Shown: positions 1 through 10,342 of the stretch, one piece after another
Position numbering within the stretch: position 1 is the stretch's first letter
How the letters are laid out: the number at the start of each line of letters is the position of its first letter
NCBI GenBank assembly: GCA_961205875.1
Contig: OY540820.1
Span: 1,550,001-1,614,000 of the forward strand
Direction: 5' to 3'
Source of the DNA: Sialis fuliginosa
Lineage: Eukaryota; Arthropoda; Insecta; Megaloptera; Sialidae
DNA: 64,000 bases
Translations under genes and position numbers: made by a program
Notes under the pieces: generated by a model
Told to the model about the DNA's origin: nothing
What the model saw: the letters and a program-made list of their open reading frames with translations, nothing else
Database searches by the model: none

Positions 1-146
1 ATTTACTATTATCGTCACTGCTTTGTTGTTACGTTACCGAATGTAAAAAAATATAGCCTATAACCTGGCCAGAGAACGTACCTATGAATTAAAAAAAAAA
101 ACTCGTAAATCGGATAAGTGGTTCTCCAGTGATAAGGTAACTAACG

Positions 147-196
<50 letters not shown>

Positions 197-222
197 GAGA
201 CGTTGAGCTTTATATATATTAA
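1..222 (+). mobile_element. rB element, 3' part of first copy
   Basis: Matches the second half of the complete rB copy that follows, including the GGCCAGAGAACGTACC stretch, the (GACA)n tract near 145-195 and the tail GAGCTTTATATATATTAAGGA. Its head lies beyond the window start. It abuts rF interior sequence that continues at 223. The class of rB is unresolved: no coding capacity is visible. Confidence 0.75.
145..195. repeat. (GACA)n microsatellite in rB tail
   Basis: About twelve GACA units just upstream of the rB tail. The same position in the next rB copy (about 1117-1143) holds a shorter run, so the tract expands or contracts between copies. Confidence 0.95.
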
Positions 223-288
223 GGATTATATTTTATTGTAATATGTACTGGTATTTATAATTATCGAGACCGTAGTTTTATGTTCACA

Positions 289-1172
289 CTAGCTGGGCCC
301 ACGCGGCTTCGCTCGCGTAGACTACGGAATTATTGTTTAGGATTTTTGAAAAATATAGTTTAAATAATTAAGTACAAACACGATTAGTTATTATTGTAAT
401 AATAATTTATCAATACCTAAATTACCTAACAAAAACGAATCAGAAGAAAAAAGTACAAATAATTTGTGTTCTGTTTAAATTTAAATGTTAATTATTGAAA
501 ACAAAATAAACACAAACGATCAGCCGAGGGACTCCGAATAACAACCGAGCGTATGCGAATCCAGTCTGATGTACTTGCTTCGATGCGGCACGACACCATA
601 CATTTAAGATATTATCTTTATAAATATATTTTAAGATATTTTCTAAACTATACGACCAAATTGGATGCTGTAAATGGCAAACTATATCTACATTAAGTAC
701 TTATGACGATGAAATCATTTATTTCGATATGGATTAATGTTTTGCAGGTCATAAGTCCATGTAAACAAAACCCAAATATTTTATGTTTTCTTTGTAACAT
801 AAAAGCAGTCATTGTGGCTAAAATATAAAAGTTAGACATATGGTGTCGCGGACTTAATTGAAGAACTTTTGATTCTACACAATTCTTTATTACATTATTT
901 TGTTCTATATTGAACGGTTTAGGCAGCGTATTACAAAACAGCGCGCCGACGGCAAAATTTTTTCCGACTTGATTTACTATTATCGTCACTGCTTTGTTGT
1001 TATGTTACCTAACGTAAAAAAATATAGCCTATAACCTGGCCAGAGAACGTACCTATGAATTAAAAAAAAAAACTCGTAAATCGGATAAGTGGTTCTCGAG
1101 TGATAAGGTAACTAACGGACAGACAGACAGACAGACAGACAGAGAGACGTTGAGCTTTATATATATTAAGGA
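289..1172 (+). mobile_element. rB element, complete copy
   Basis: Starts CTAGCTGGGCCCACGCGG and ends TATATTAAGGA. The borders are fixed by the empty site in the second rF copy near 27966, where TTCACA runs straight into TATGATACTTC. No target-site duplication is visible at the junctions. It carries a (GACA)n tract before the tail. Lack of a duplication would fit a Helitron, but the TC start and CTRR end of Helitrons are absent, so the class stays open. Confidence 0.8.
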
Positions 1173-1994
1173 TATGACACTTCTAAAATATGTGTGTGTA
1201 TTTTATTTTTCATATATATGTATAATTAACCAACGAAATGTGTAATAAGAAATTCTGGTAGGTTCCGTGAAATTTTGGGTTTGTTGTAGATTTTTCCTTT
1301 ATTTGTCTCTTTTATATATGTATGTAGGTATATAATATAATTGACGTCACGTTATACCTACATTTTTTAATTAATCGATTTAAAATTAGCAAAATATGAT
1401 TCAACAAACACAAAGGAATTGCCGGTAAAGGATTGGAAAAGGTATAATACAAAATTTCAAAGCAATTCGTGACGTCGATTATATTGCGAGAACATATACA
1501 AAAAGGGGAGATCTACATCAAAGATCCAAAATGACACGAAACTTAAAATTAATAATTAATTAATTAATTTTCTCCAGTTTCATGACTGAGTTTGAATTAC
1601 AGGACGGTCCCACTAGGGACCAAAAACGAATCAAATCAGAGTTATTACACATTACATTGGTGAAAATCGCGTATTTATAAAAAAAATATATAAAATATAC
1701 TATATGTATAATAAGTAACAACATGATACACATAATGAATGAATGAGAATACATATATATATATAAATAGTAAAAAAAACATCTGCCAAGTAAATGCACA
1801 GTGCTTCCTCGTGCTAAATTCACTAAAACCGATAGTGTTCAGATAAATTGCCCGGCATTGGTTAACCATTTAATTTTTATACAAATTTTACTAAAAAATC
1901 TTAGTTCGAATTTTTTCTTAAAACGCACCTGAATATTTTTTCATATATTTTTAATTTTTTGACAATTTCAATCTAAATCTAAATTTATGCAAAT

Positions 1995-2070
1995 GTCAAA
2001 ATGACATTTAAAACGCCAAAGTGACATTTAAAACGCCAAAGTGACATTTAAAACGTCAAAATGACACTTA
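1995..2070 (+). repeat. short tandem units inside rA
   Basis: Four imperfect units of roughly 20 bp containing GTGACATTTAAAACG. Other rA copies carry one to four of them (for example about 46164-46215 and 47180-47250), so copy number varies between insertions. Confidence 0.8.
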
Positions 2071-2405
2071 ATATATCCAATCAAATATCAATTTAGAAAA
2101 ACAAAACACGAATTTTTAAAATTAATTTAGATAAATCTTTGTAAGGGAATATTTTACAACAAACGTAGTAGACCCATTTTATAGGAAATTTAATTCTCTA
2201 CAAAAAATATTCTATAAAATTTTCTCCTAACATGTGTCGTTCTTGAGATATCTTGAAAAAATAAATATTTTGGGGTGTCACCCCTCCCCCTTACACACGA
2301 TTTTAATGATTTTGAAATGGGACCGTCCTCAAACCAAACCCAACCATCCGACCAATTTCAATAATATCGGTTCAGTGGTTCATGAGTTATGCGTGTGACA
2401 AGGAT

Positions 2406-2470
2406 TCAGGGGACAGACGGACGGACGGACGGACGGACGGACGGACGGACACACGGACAGACAGACAGAC
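2406..2470. repeat. GACG/GACA microsatellite in rA
   Basis: Run of GGAC units followed by GACA units directly after the conserved AGGATTCAGGGGACAGAC. Every rA copy holding this part has a variable version of it. Confidence 0.95.
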
Positions 2471-2884
2471 ACGGAACGAAAAGTGTTTGTCTTGACGTGA
2501 AACGGATAAATAAATTTAAAATTTTGAAATTGGAGAACTTTTTTTTTGTCTCAATCTGAAACGATCACATAGCTTCTCGTATCTTCGATATTGCGAGGAA
2601 GCAATATACTAAAAATAATAATCAGTTATATTATGTTGATAAACATAATGAGTTTATTAATATTATATTACAATGTATTGGCGGTCGCATATATTCCACC
2701 GTTTGAGCACCATTCTGTCACTGACACAACTCATATGCGCGCGCATCACCCAAATACAGTATAGCCACCAAATAAAAATATCAAATCAGAGTGTACGTCG
2801 GATACTGAAGTTTTGCCTAAAATTAATAATATAAATAATATTATTCTCTACATTATACATATAACAAATGATTTTTTTAACGTT

Positions 2885-3155
2885 ATCACTGAAAACGGAT
2901 ATTTACTCTTGTCAATTTTTGAATTTTCGAATTATTTTTGAAATAAGAAAAAAAATATTTTAGATAAAAACTGTCGAGTATGTTATTATCTATAATTTAT
3001 TCCCCATACATTTTTTTCCAGCATTTATGATTTAGCCAGAAATATTTTTTTTATATAATTATTTAGACTTACCTACACTGTTTACTCTCAGTATTACGTA
3101 TAAGAAAGTCCCATGACACTCATGGCAGATATTTCTCCTCTGTTATGAACCATTT
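2885..3155 (+). repeat. rG repeat, copy a (contains hAT empty site)
   Basis: Collinear with 7500-8010. It includes GAGTATGTTATTATCTATAATTTA around 2975-2997, the unoccupied version of the site that carries an hAT MITE at 7612-7900. It ends at TTACGTATAAGAAAGTCCC like other rG copies (17.2-17.4 kb, 44.9-45.1 kb). Confidence 0.75.
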
Positions 3156-3314
3156 GAATTATAATAAAAAAAAATTTTTTTTGTTTTTACGTAAAAATTA
3201 ATAGAACATAAATTATAGATATTGATACAATTTTTAACTTGACCAATTTTCTCTATTTCGTACTGTTTCAAAGTAATTCGAAAAATTCAAAAATCGACGT
3301 AGGTAAGAAAGAAT

Positions 3315-3860
3315 TGCGTCTGCCCATCCCTTATCCCCACACTACGCGTCTGCCTGTGTTCTTTCGGTCATCTATAGATGAAAACCTATCATCCTTCAAA
3401 AAATTCAGCAATGCTCAAATGAGACAATTTTCATTTAAAAAATTGCATGTTTCAGCGCGTCTGCCCGCCCTTTATCTCCATCCTACTTGCTTTTTCGATC
3501 ATCTACAGATCAAAAACTGTCATCCCTCCAAAATTCATCAATGCTCAAATGGGGCAATTTTCAAAATAAAAATTGCATCTTTGAGTGCGTCTGCCTGCCC
3601 CTTATCCCTACCCTACTCGTCTGCCCATTGCACTTTCACTATATAACTTTTCATAAACTAACTCCCTGTGGTGATTTTATTAGTGCTCACATGGGGCAAA
3701 AATGCAGTTTTTCTTTACATGTTCACTAAGGAATTAAACCCCTTTATCTCCAGGTGTGGGGGTTGGGACTATTTTTCCCATGAAGTACAACACATGAATA
3801 AACGATTTCCGTATGTCTTCCTAGTGCTCAGATGGGGCAGAAAAATATGTCATCAGTTCT
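3315..3860 (+). repeat. degenerate tandem repeat, about 130-bp unit
   Basis: Units contain GCGTCTGCC, a TATC-rich stretch, a GATCATCTACAGAT-type segment and ATGCTCAAATGGGGCAA. Units are recognisable near 3320, 3455 and 3590, with shorter GCTCANATGGGGCA remnants near 3690 and 3830. The reading frames open here are produced by the repeat and differ between units, so I do not call a gene. Confidence 0.65.
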
Positions 3861-3869
3861 TGCACTATG

Positions 3870-4080
3870 ACTCATTGTGGTTGCTCTAGTTACGTTACTT
3901 TGGAAGTTATGAGATAATCTTTGTTTATAAGTACTACTCTGAAAGAAGTTTTTAAACATCCTGTAGCTCAGAGGGTGTTGAAGATAGACCCCACCTTTTC
4001 GTACAATTTTTTACTCACAATGAACCAGGGAATCAGCTCTTAAAATATTTGTATCCCAAACCGGACCATTCTGTATACCT
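3870..4080 (+). repeat. rH repeat, forward copy
   Basis: Runs from TTGCTCTAGTTACGTTACTTTGG to CAAACCGGACCATTCTGTATAC. The same sequence appears inverted at 9356-9565, so the two copies frame a 5-kb stretch as a long-range inverted repeat. The end resembles the CAGTATAC-type ends of several insect dispersed repeats. No coding signal. Confidence 0.8.
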
Positions 4081-4850
4081 AATACACAATATATGTATAA
4101 TGGTTTCTTGCTTAGATTTTAATTTACTTGATTTTTCTCTTAGGTGTTCGTAAATACCCCACACCCTGTACAAAGAAATTTTTACTAGTTATATACACGT
4201 GCATCCAGAATCAACCGTTGGGAACCGCCATGTCAGCATTCCACAAATGTTATTTTCATGCATTTGTAACTCAATATATTTTATCATTTTCTCGTAATGT
4301 ATCTTTAGTCTGTAGTTAGCATTGTAACTATTTAGAACAATAAATGTAACTTAAATTATAATCCTTTTTAAAAACGTACTTTCCAAAATCTAAAATCTAT
4401 GTTATACACACACACACACACACACACACATGCATATTTCTGAATAATTATTATATTAACAATAATTCCTAATTACATTTAGTCAAATTTCATTTACAAA
4501 TAATTAGATAATTATTTCGTATAATTGTGATTTCCAAATATGTAATCAGACCTATTAATAAATCCTTGCTCATTTGTGATGGTGATTTTGGCTAACCTCG
4601 TTGCAAAACAATCAGAATTGCCTGCATTATAAATATATTTGCTATATGTTTTATACATCAAAAACGTGACAGTGGTAATTATCTGAAATATTAACAAGTT
4701 CATTGCGTTAGTGTTAAAAACAGGATCAAATCGTAATCAGTATTCAAGTTTATTGTATAATTTAAACCGCATTGAAACCGATTTGTAGATTTTAGCTATT
4801 TTTGGTATTTGATTGTGAATAATAATAATACTTTTTTAATATATATTGTG
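4081..4850. other. unassigned AT-rich stretch
   Basis: Nothing recognised apart from a (CA)n run at about 4408-4430. The short reading frames present have no family features. Confidence 0.5.
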
Positions 4851-4856
4851 TAATAT

Positions 4857-5424
4857 AGGGTCAACTGGGATAAAAGTGAAACAAAATACAAATCTTTCAT
4901 GTTTTTTGACAAATTCATACTTTAATTTCTTCTATTAGATGCGCTTATGAATAACCATTTTTAATACTAACGTCATTTGAACTGTACGATACAACACGGA
5001 CTTTAAAATCAAAAAAATGTGTTTCATTTTTAACCTCTAATTTGGGAAAAAGTGAAACAGGCCTCTAATGGAAAATATTTCTCGAAAAATTAAATGAAAA
5101 GCTACTTTGGTAATTTTGATTTATCTTCTTTGTGGCATATCAATGTGAAATTGTAACTTTAATTAATATCTGAGCTATACAGAAAGTTATATGCAAAGAA
5201 TTAAAATTTAATTGACACGTTTTGACATCGACTAACAGACATTGACAAAGGGAGGGGTGACACATCACTTATTAGCCGATTCATATTTTCAGATCGCTTT
5301 AGCAAACCTTTAATGATGATGTCAGTTTTTATAATTCTCCTATAAACAAATTAGTTTTTTAGTTGCAAGCTTGTTTCACTTTTACCCCTTTTTTTCGTGT
5401 TTCATATTTACCCCGCTCGACCCT
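4857..5424 (+). mobile_element. rD MITE, copy 1
   Basis: Terminal inverted repeats AGGGTCAACTGGGATAAA and, at the right end, TTTACCCCGCTCGACCCT. TATA flanks both ends, so the duplication is probably TA, though longer variants cannot be excluded. About 570 bp with no coding capacity. Copies 2 and 3 lie at 29913-30398 and 62757-63270. Confidence 0.85.
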
Positions 5425-5432
5425 ATATTAGA

Positions 5433-6198
5433 GTGGAAAAAGTTTCAGCCCTCTATCTTATAAAATGGCTATTACCAGAGGGGAGTGATTTTCCCATTTA
5501 AAATACACGTGTTTTTTTTCGATTTTACAAAGACCTGCGTACTAGAGTGTCTTAAACACTTTCTAAAAATCTAGAATACTCATGAAAGCATTCCTGGTAC
5601 TCATATTCCAAATCTTGATGGATAGTGTAAACTTCTGATTCAACGTTGTCTATTATATGGGTCATTAAGTCATTCCATCAAAAAAATAAAAAAAATTATA
5701 TAATTTCTGGATTATTTTGTCAGAAAAACGTTTGACAATAAAAATATTGATCTTGAAATAAATAAAAAATTGATTTTAAATCAAAAAAGATATTCAATAT
5801 CAATTTCTTGCGCGACCAACATTTTTTTTTTTAATTTTAATTTTAGAATCAAAATTTTTTATTTTAAGATCAATATTTTCATTGTCAAACGTTTTTCTAA
5901 CAAAATTATCCAGAAATAATACAAAATAATTTTTTATTTTCTCTTGATGAAATGACCCAATATACCCATATGTATATAGCTGTCAACGTTGAATCAGAAG
6001 TTTACTTTATCTATCAAGATATGGAATATGAGTACCAGGAATGCTTTCATGAGTATTCTAGATTTTTAGAAAGAGTTTAAGACACTCTCATACGCAGGTA
6101 TTTGAAAAATCAAAAAAACACGTGTATTTTAAATGGGAAAATCACACCCCTCTGGAAATGCCATTTTTTTAAGATAGAGGGCTCAAACTTTTTCCACA
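5433..6198. repeat. long hairpin (inverted repeat, arms about 355 bp)
   Basis: Left arm about 5433-5790, right arm about 5838-6198, loop about 50 bp. The arms share, for example, CATGAAAGCATTCCTGGTAC (5580-5600) and its complement (6035-6053). Divergence is modest, with single-base changes and short indels. No ORF. Likely a fold-back element. Confidence 0.9.
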
Positions 6199-6354
6199 TT
6201 ATTTTTGAATTATTTGGAGCAGATTTGGGGGGCGGCCCGATCAAAATTCGTCCTAACCCCATATATACAGTAGAATTCCTATAAGTTCTAAGTAAGCGAC
6301 GAGGTCAAAAATTCTCGGAATTAGAACTTACAGGGTACCCCTTCCATCAAACTA
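6199..6354. repeat. small fragment with inverted GTTCTAA motifs
   Basis: 6268-6345 holds TACAGTAGAATTCC, then GTTCTAAGTAAG, and a mirrored GGAATTAGAACTTACAGG. This resembles termini of pogo/Tigger-type MITEs, but only a fragment is left. Confidence 0.3.
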
Positions 6355-6981
6355 ATAAAAAAACATCTGCCAAGTAAATGCGCAGTGCTTCCTCGTGCTA
6401 AATATCACTAAAGGTAGTTAATTATTCAACAATTTAAATAAAAACCGATAGTGTTTAGATAAATTATTTTTTATACAATTTTACTAAACAATAATAATAT
6501 TGAATATTTTTTCGTATATTTTTAATTTTTGACAATTTCGTAAATATCAATTTAAAAAAAACAAAATAAATTGAGATAAATCTTTGTAAGGGAATATTTT
6601 ATAACAAACGTTGTATATCCATATTATAGAAAATTTAATTGTCTACAATAAATATTCTATACAATTTTCACGTAACATGTGTCGTTCTTGAGATATCTTG
6701 AAAAAATAAATATTTTGGGATGTCACCCCTCCACTTTACACACGATTTTGAAATGGGACCGTCCTCAAGCCAAACCCAACCATCTGACCAAGTTTCAACA
6801 ATATCGGTTCAGTGGTTCATGAGTTATGCGTGTGACAAGGATTCAGGGGACATACGGACAAGGAACGAAAAGTGTTTGTCTTGACGTGAAATTTAAAATT
6901 TTGAAATCGGAGAACATTTTTTTTGTCTCAATCTGAAACGATCACAAAGCTTCTTGTATCTGCGATATTGCGAGGAAGCAA
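6355..6981 (+). mobile_element. rA element, copy 2
   Basis: Starts in an A run before CATCTGCC and ends TTGCGAGGAAGCA. It is about 200 bp shorter than copy 1, mainly because the tandem units near 6540 and most of the GACA tract are missing. Confidence 0.85.
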
Positions 6982-7499
6982 AAACTTGTTAATATACACA
7001 AAAGAGAAAATCGACTTAAAAAACTGTTTTTTTAAGTCTTTTTTAAGTTTTTTATTTTCTCCAAATATTCTGAACCCTTAATTATTTAGACGAGTATATA
7101 GCACTCATTGATAGTAAAATAATAGAAACAAAAGCGTTATGAAGATTTATTATGATAAATACAAGATCACAATTCCAGTGTAAAGTTAAGATAATTGTTT
7201 TTTTATCAGGAAAGATTAATAGAAAAAATTGCCACTTCATCATGACAGAAACTATCATCCGTCTTCCAAAATGTTTTTGTCACTGTTGTGAGCAACGTTT
7301 GCAGAAATAAAATGAAAAGAAAAATTGGGAATGTAACATCTTTAACTGTAATTTACTCAGATGTAATAAATTAATAAAAATTAACTCTGTCAGAGAAAAA
7401 TCTAGCAGAAACACTAATCAAAATATCTGCCTTGGGAGCCACGGGACTTTCTTATACGTAATCCTGACATTGGACAGTGTACGTGATTCTTAATTTATT
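6982..7499 (-). repeat. rG-related sequence, inverted fragment
   Basis: 7430-7500 carries ACGGGACTTTCTTATACG and GTACGTGATTCTTAATTTATT, the inverted end of rG as seen forward at 17.34-17.41 kb. The part before about 7120 is unassigned. Confidence 0.55.
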
Positions 7500-8010
7500 A
7501 AAACACATTTCTGACAATCTATTAAAAGATAAAATAAAAATCAATATTCGAATCATTTTTGAAATAAGAAAAAAATGTTTTGGTTAAAAAATGTTGAGTA
7601 TATGTTATTATTAGAGATTGGAAAAATAGTTTTTCAACTATTGCGTAAAAATGCATTTATTGTAATTTTTATTACATATCTCCACCGTTTTTAGAAAACT
7701 GGTTTGATTGAACACAATTTGAAATCAACTATTTGCAACTACCTTTCCAACTATTTTAAAACTATTTGCGACACTTTTTACTGCTTCGTTTGTACTAATT
7801 ATTATTAAATCGTAAAAAATTATTTACCAACTATTTTCCATAAAAAAAATTCAACTAGTAACTATTTCATTGAAAATAACAACTATTTTTCTAATCTCTA
7901 GTTATTATCTATAATTTATTCCCCATACATTTTTCCCAATATTCAAGATTTAGTCAGAAATTTTTTTTTAAAATAATTATTTAGAATCACCCACACTATA
8001 TAAAAATATA
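7500..8010 (+). repeat. rG repeat, copy b, split by an hAT MITE
   Basis: 7500-7611 and 7901-8010 together match 2885-3060. The break is exactly at the 8-bp duplication of the hAT MITE. Confidence 0.8.
7612..7900 (+). mobile_element. hAT-type MITE (TAGAGATTGG family), copy 1
   Basis: 289 bp with terminal inverted repeats TAGAGATTGGAAAAATAGTT and the matching AATCTCTA end. It is flanked by the perfect 8-bp duplication GTTATTAT (7604-7611 and 7901-7908). The paralogous empty site has one GTTATTAT at 2981-2988. An 8-bp duplication with short TIRs is the hAT signature; no transposase is encoded, so it is non-autonomous. Confidence 0.93.
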
Positions 8011-8045
8011 AAATCTTTAAGGTAATTAAACACTATACTAAGATA

Positions 8046-8358
8046 AAAAAAAACATCTGCCAAGTAAATGCACAGTGCTTCCTCGTGCCAAATTCATCAA
8101 AGGTAGTTAATTATTGAACAATTTAAATAAAAACCGATAAAGTGTTTAAGTATAAAATGCCTGGAATTGGTTAACCATTTAATTTTTATACAATTTTACT
8201 GAAAATATTGGTTCGAAATTTTTCTTAAAACACACCTGACTATTTTTTCGTATATTTTTAATTTTTTAACATTTTCAATCTAAATCTAAATTTATGCAAA
8301 CATCAAAATGACATTTAATATGTCCAAGTAAATATCAATTAAAACAAAAACAACACGA
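8046..8358 (+). mobile_element. rA element, 5' part only
   Basis: Begins in an A run at CATCTGCC and follows rA through TTTATGCAAACATCAAAATGACATTT, then ends around AAAACAAAAACAACACG. The GACA tract and 3' end are missing. Confidence 0.8.
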
Positions 8359-8740
8359 TTTTTGTTCTGATTCGTTTTTGTTAATTTAAATGTTGATTTA
8401 AATTTGTTATTACGTTAGAGATAAGAAAAGTGTTGACTACAGTTGAAAAGTTACCAATTTAGAAGGATATTTACATTTCATTGAATTTCTACTTTTGTCA
8501 TTTGAAAGAGCACAAAAAAATCATAAAAATTTCGTATTACAGATTTTTTGAAATCTTCATTAGTTTCAGAGTTATTTGAAATATATGATTATTTTGCACA
8601 TTTTTATAGGGGTGTTTCACCCCCTTAATCCGTTTTACCGCAGCTAAGATAATTTTTTCTTACTTACCCTGATCCCCTCTAACTATATACAAAATTTAAA
8701 CTCGATCTGAATATGCCACTTAAAAGGGTTCCCTTGTAAG
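8359..8740. other. unassigned; short rB-like piece at its start
   Basis: 8365-8400 contains TTCTGATTCGTTTTTGTTA, also found in the inverted rB copy near 26225. Nothing recognised in the rest. Confidence 0.4.
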
Positions 8741-8942
8741 ATAATATTTTAGAATCAATAAACAAAGCACCGTATTATTAAACATCTTTTATAAAAAGAA
8801 ATAAATCCCACACTTAAAATTACTTTTTTAAAGTAACATAGTGGTCAACAAAAGTAACAAAGTTGTTTTCTATATAAACTCATATGGAAAATTGTAAGAT
8901 GTTTAATAATACTGCTTTGTTTATTGATTCCAAAATATTATC
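8741..8942. repeat. hairpin, about 50-bp arms
   Basis: Arm 8741-8790 contains AATCAATAAACAAAGCA and TATTATTAAACATCTT; the complement is at 8896-8942. The loop is about 105 bp. Probably a small fold-back or MITE. Confidence 0.8.
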
Positions 8943-9355
8943 TAACAATAAGTTTGAATGTAACTAACAAAAATCTTCTGGGACAAGTTTATCTGCAACG
9001 AATTTTGAAACGACCCATTTAAACGTGACACATCGACGGTAGAGGAATTAACCATGAGATAATCAAAATCAGGGTAGGAGACGATATAACGAATATTAAA
9101 ACTTATAAATAAATAATATATGTATAAATTATACCAAACATATTATGTTTAATTGGTAGAGGTTAGAGTTAAATAATTATCATTGGGATGTTAATATACC
9201 TAGTGTGAATTAGGCAGGGATGTGATTTTAAATTCTCTGTGTGGATTAGTGTGTACATTAACACGGGTGAATTATGGAAAGGGATTCAAGTATTCTATAT
9301 AAATGAACCGTGTGGATAAATTAAAACTTCTTGCTCGAATACATTTACCACGTAT
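8943..9355. other. unassigned AT-rich stretch
   Basis: No repeat partner, ORF or motif recognised. Confidence 0.5.
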
Positions 9356-9565
9356 ATACAGAGTGATCCGGTTTGGGATACAGATATTTTAAAAGCTGAT
9401 TCCTTGGCTCATTGTGAGTAAAAAATTGTACGGGAAGGTGGGGTCTATCTTCAACACCCTCTGAGTTACAGGATGTTTAAAAACTTCCTTCAGAGTAGTA
9501 CTTACAAACACAGATTATCTCATAACTTCCAAAGTACGTAACTAGAGCAGCCACAATGAGTCAGT
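9356..9565 (-). repeat. rH repeat, inverted copy
   Basis: Reverse complement of 3870-4080, starting ATACAGAGTGATCCGGTTTG and ending CTAGAGCAGCCACAATGAG. Similarity is high with scattered substitutions. Confidence 0.8.
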
Positions 9566-9619
9566 TTCATAGGTAATTAACTAACGTATTTTTCAGTATT
9601 AGCGTTATTGCTAGCCGTG

Positions 9620-10147
9620 TTTCTAGTTCAGAGTTATTACTCATCAATGTCAAAATATTTGTTTATTTTTTTGAAAATTTTTATGAAAACGACATTTTTT
9701 CCCCAAAAGTACCTATAATATGTATGGTGTGCCTTCACCTTACTTAGTTTTGACCTGGGTCTTACAGTTTTCCAGTTATAAATTATTCTAATTAATCCCA
9801 AAAGTGACTATTTTGCTACTTACTTAAATGTATTAGGATTATGTAAATTATTATTAAAATTATGTAATGATAAATAAAAAAAATTTACGACTGTTTCATT
9901 TAATAGGGTAGGTAGCAAAATAGTCACTTTTTGGGAATTATTTAGATTTTATAACTGGAAAACTGTAAGACCCAGGTCCAAACTTGGTATAGTGAATTTG
10001 TAGGTAACATTATGTCACACCAAAATAATGATAAAAAATACCACATATTATAGGCACTTTTGAGGAAAAATGTCATTTTCATAAAAATTTTCAAAAAAGT
10101 AAACATATCTTTTGACTTTGATGAGCAATAACTCTGAACTGGAAACT
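9620..10147. repeat. hairpin, about 210-240-bp arms
   Basis: Left arm about 9620-9830 (TTCTAGTTCAGAGTTATTACTC) and right arm about 9905-10147 (GAGCAATAACTCTGAACTGG). Both arms hold AAATAGTCAC(T)TTT-type and GACCCAGGTC/GACCTGGGTC blocks. The loop is about 75 bp. No ORF. Confidence 0.88.
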
Positions 10148-10149
10148 CT

Positions 10150-10315
10150 TTCTTTTATATCTTTTGTGTCGTAGTACTTATCATTTGGTAATCATTTTTA
10201 TTTATTAATTTGAAAAATGAACTATATTTACGAACTTTGGTAATTAAATAGATTAAATAAAGAGTTAGTTATTTTATTAGTAACATGAGTTCATGATAAT
10301 TACAAAAAAGAAACC
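10150..10315 (-). mobile_element. rE fragment, inverted
   Basis: Contains the complements of GATATAAAAG, the AAGTACTACGACACAAAAG block, and ATGAACTCATGTTACTAATAAAA, all found in rE at 24.7-25.0 kb. Confidence 0.75.
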
Positions 10316-10342
10316 CGTCAATCACAAAAATAGTAAGGGCCG

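Larger units (their letters stand above)
1777..2604 (+). mobile_element. rA element, near-complete copy
   Basis: Starts CATCTGCCAAGTAAATG within an A run and ends GATATTGCGAGGAAGCA. The empty site is present in the other rF copy at about 28547-28560 (TAGTAAAAAATATAC). The inner end motifs TGCTTCCTCG and CGAGGAAGCA are inverted copies. The body has three to four copies of a short AAAACGCCAAAGTGACATTT-type unit (about 1995-2070) and a GACG/GACA tract at about 2406-2470. No coding capacity is seen. Confidence 0.85.
223..2818 (+). mobile_element. rF fold-back element, interrupted copy without left arm
   Basis: Collinear with the complete rF copy at 27689-28768: 223-288, 1173-1775 and 2605-2818 align to it in order. 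Two insertions separate the blocks, rB at 289-1172 and rA at about 1777-2604. The right arm (about 2608-2818) ends GAAGTTTTGCC like the other rF copies. The left inverted arm is missing, apparently replaced by the rB fragment at 1-222. Confidence 0.75.

Noticed and set aside
289-1172. rB as a Helitron
   Set aside because: It lacks a target duplication, but the TC start, CTRR end and terminal hairpin expected of Helitrons are missing.
3239-3646. 135-codon open frame
   Set aside because: It runs through diverged tandem units, and the units do not keep a common protein sequence. No family motif.
5500-5520. CACGTGTT near 5508 (also near 6120, 18053 and 41995) as hammerhead stem III
   Set aside because: No CUGAUGA box nearby on either strand.
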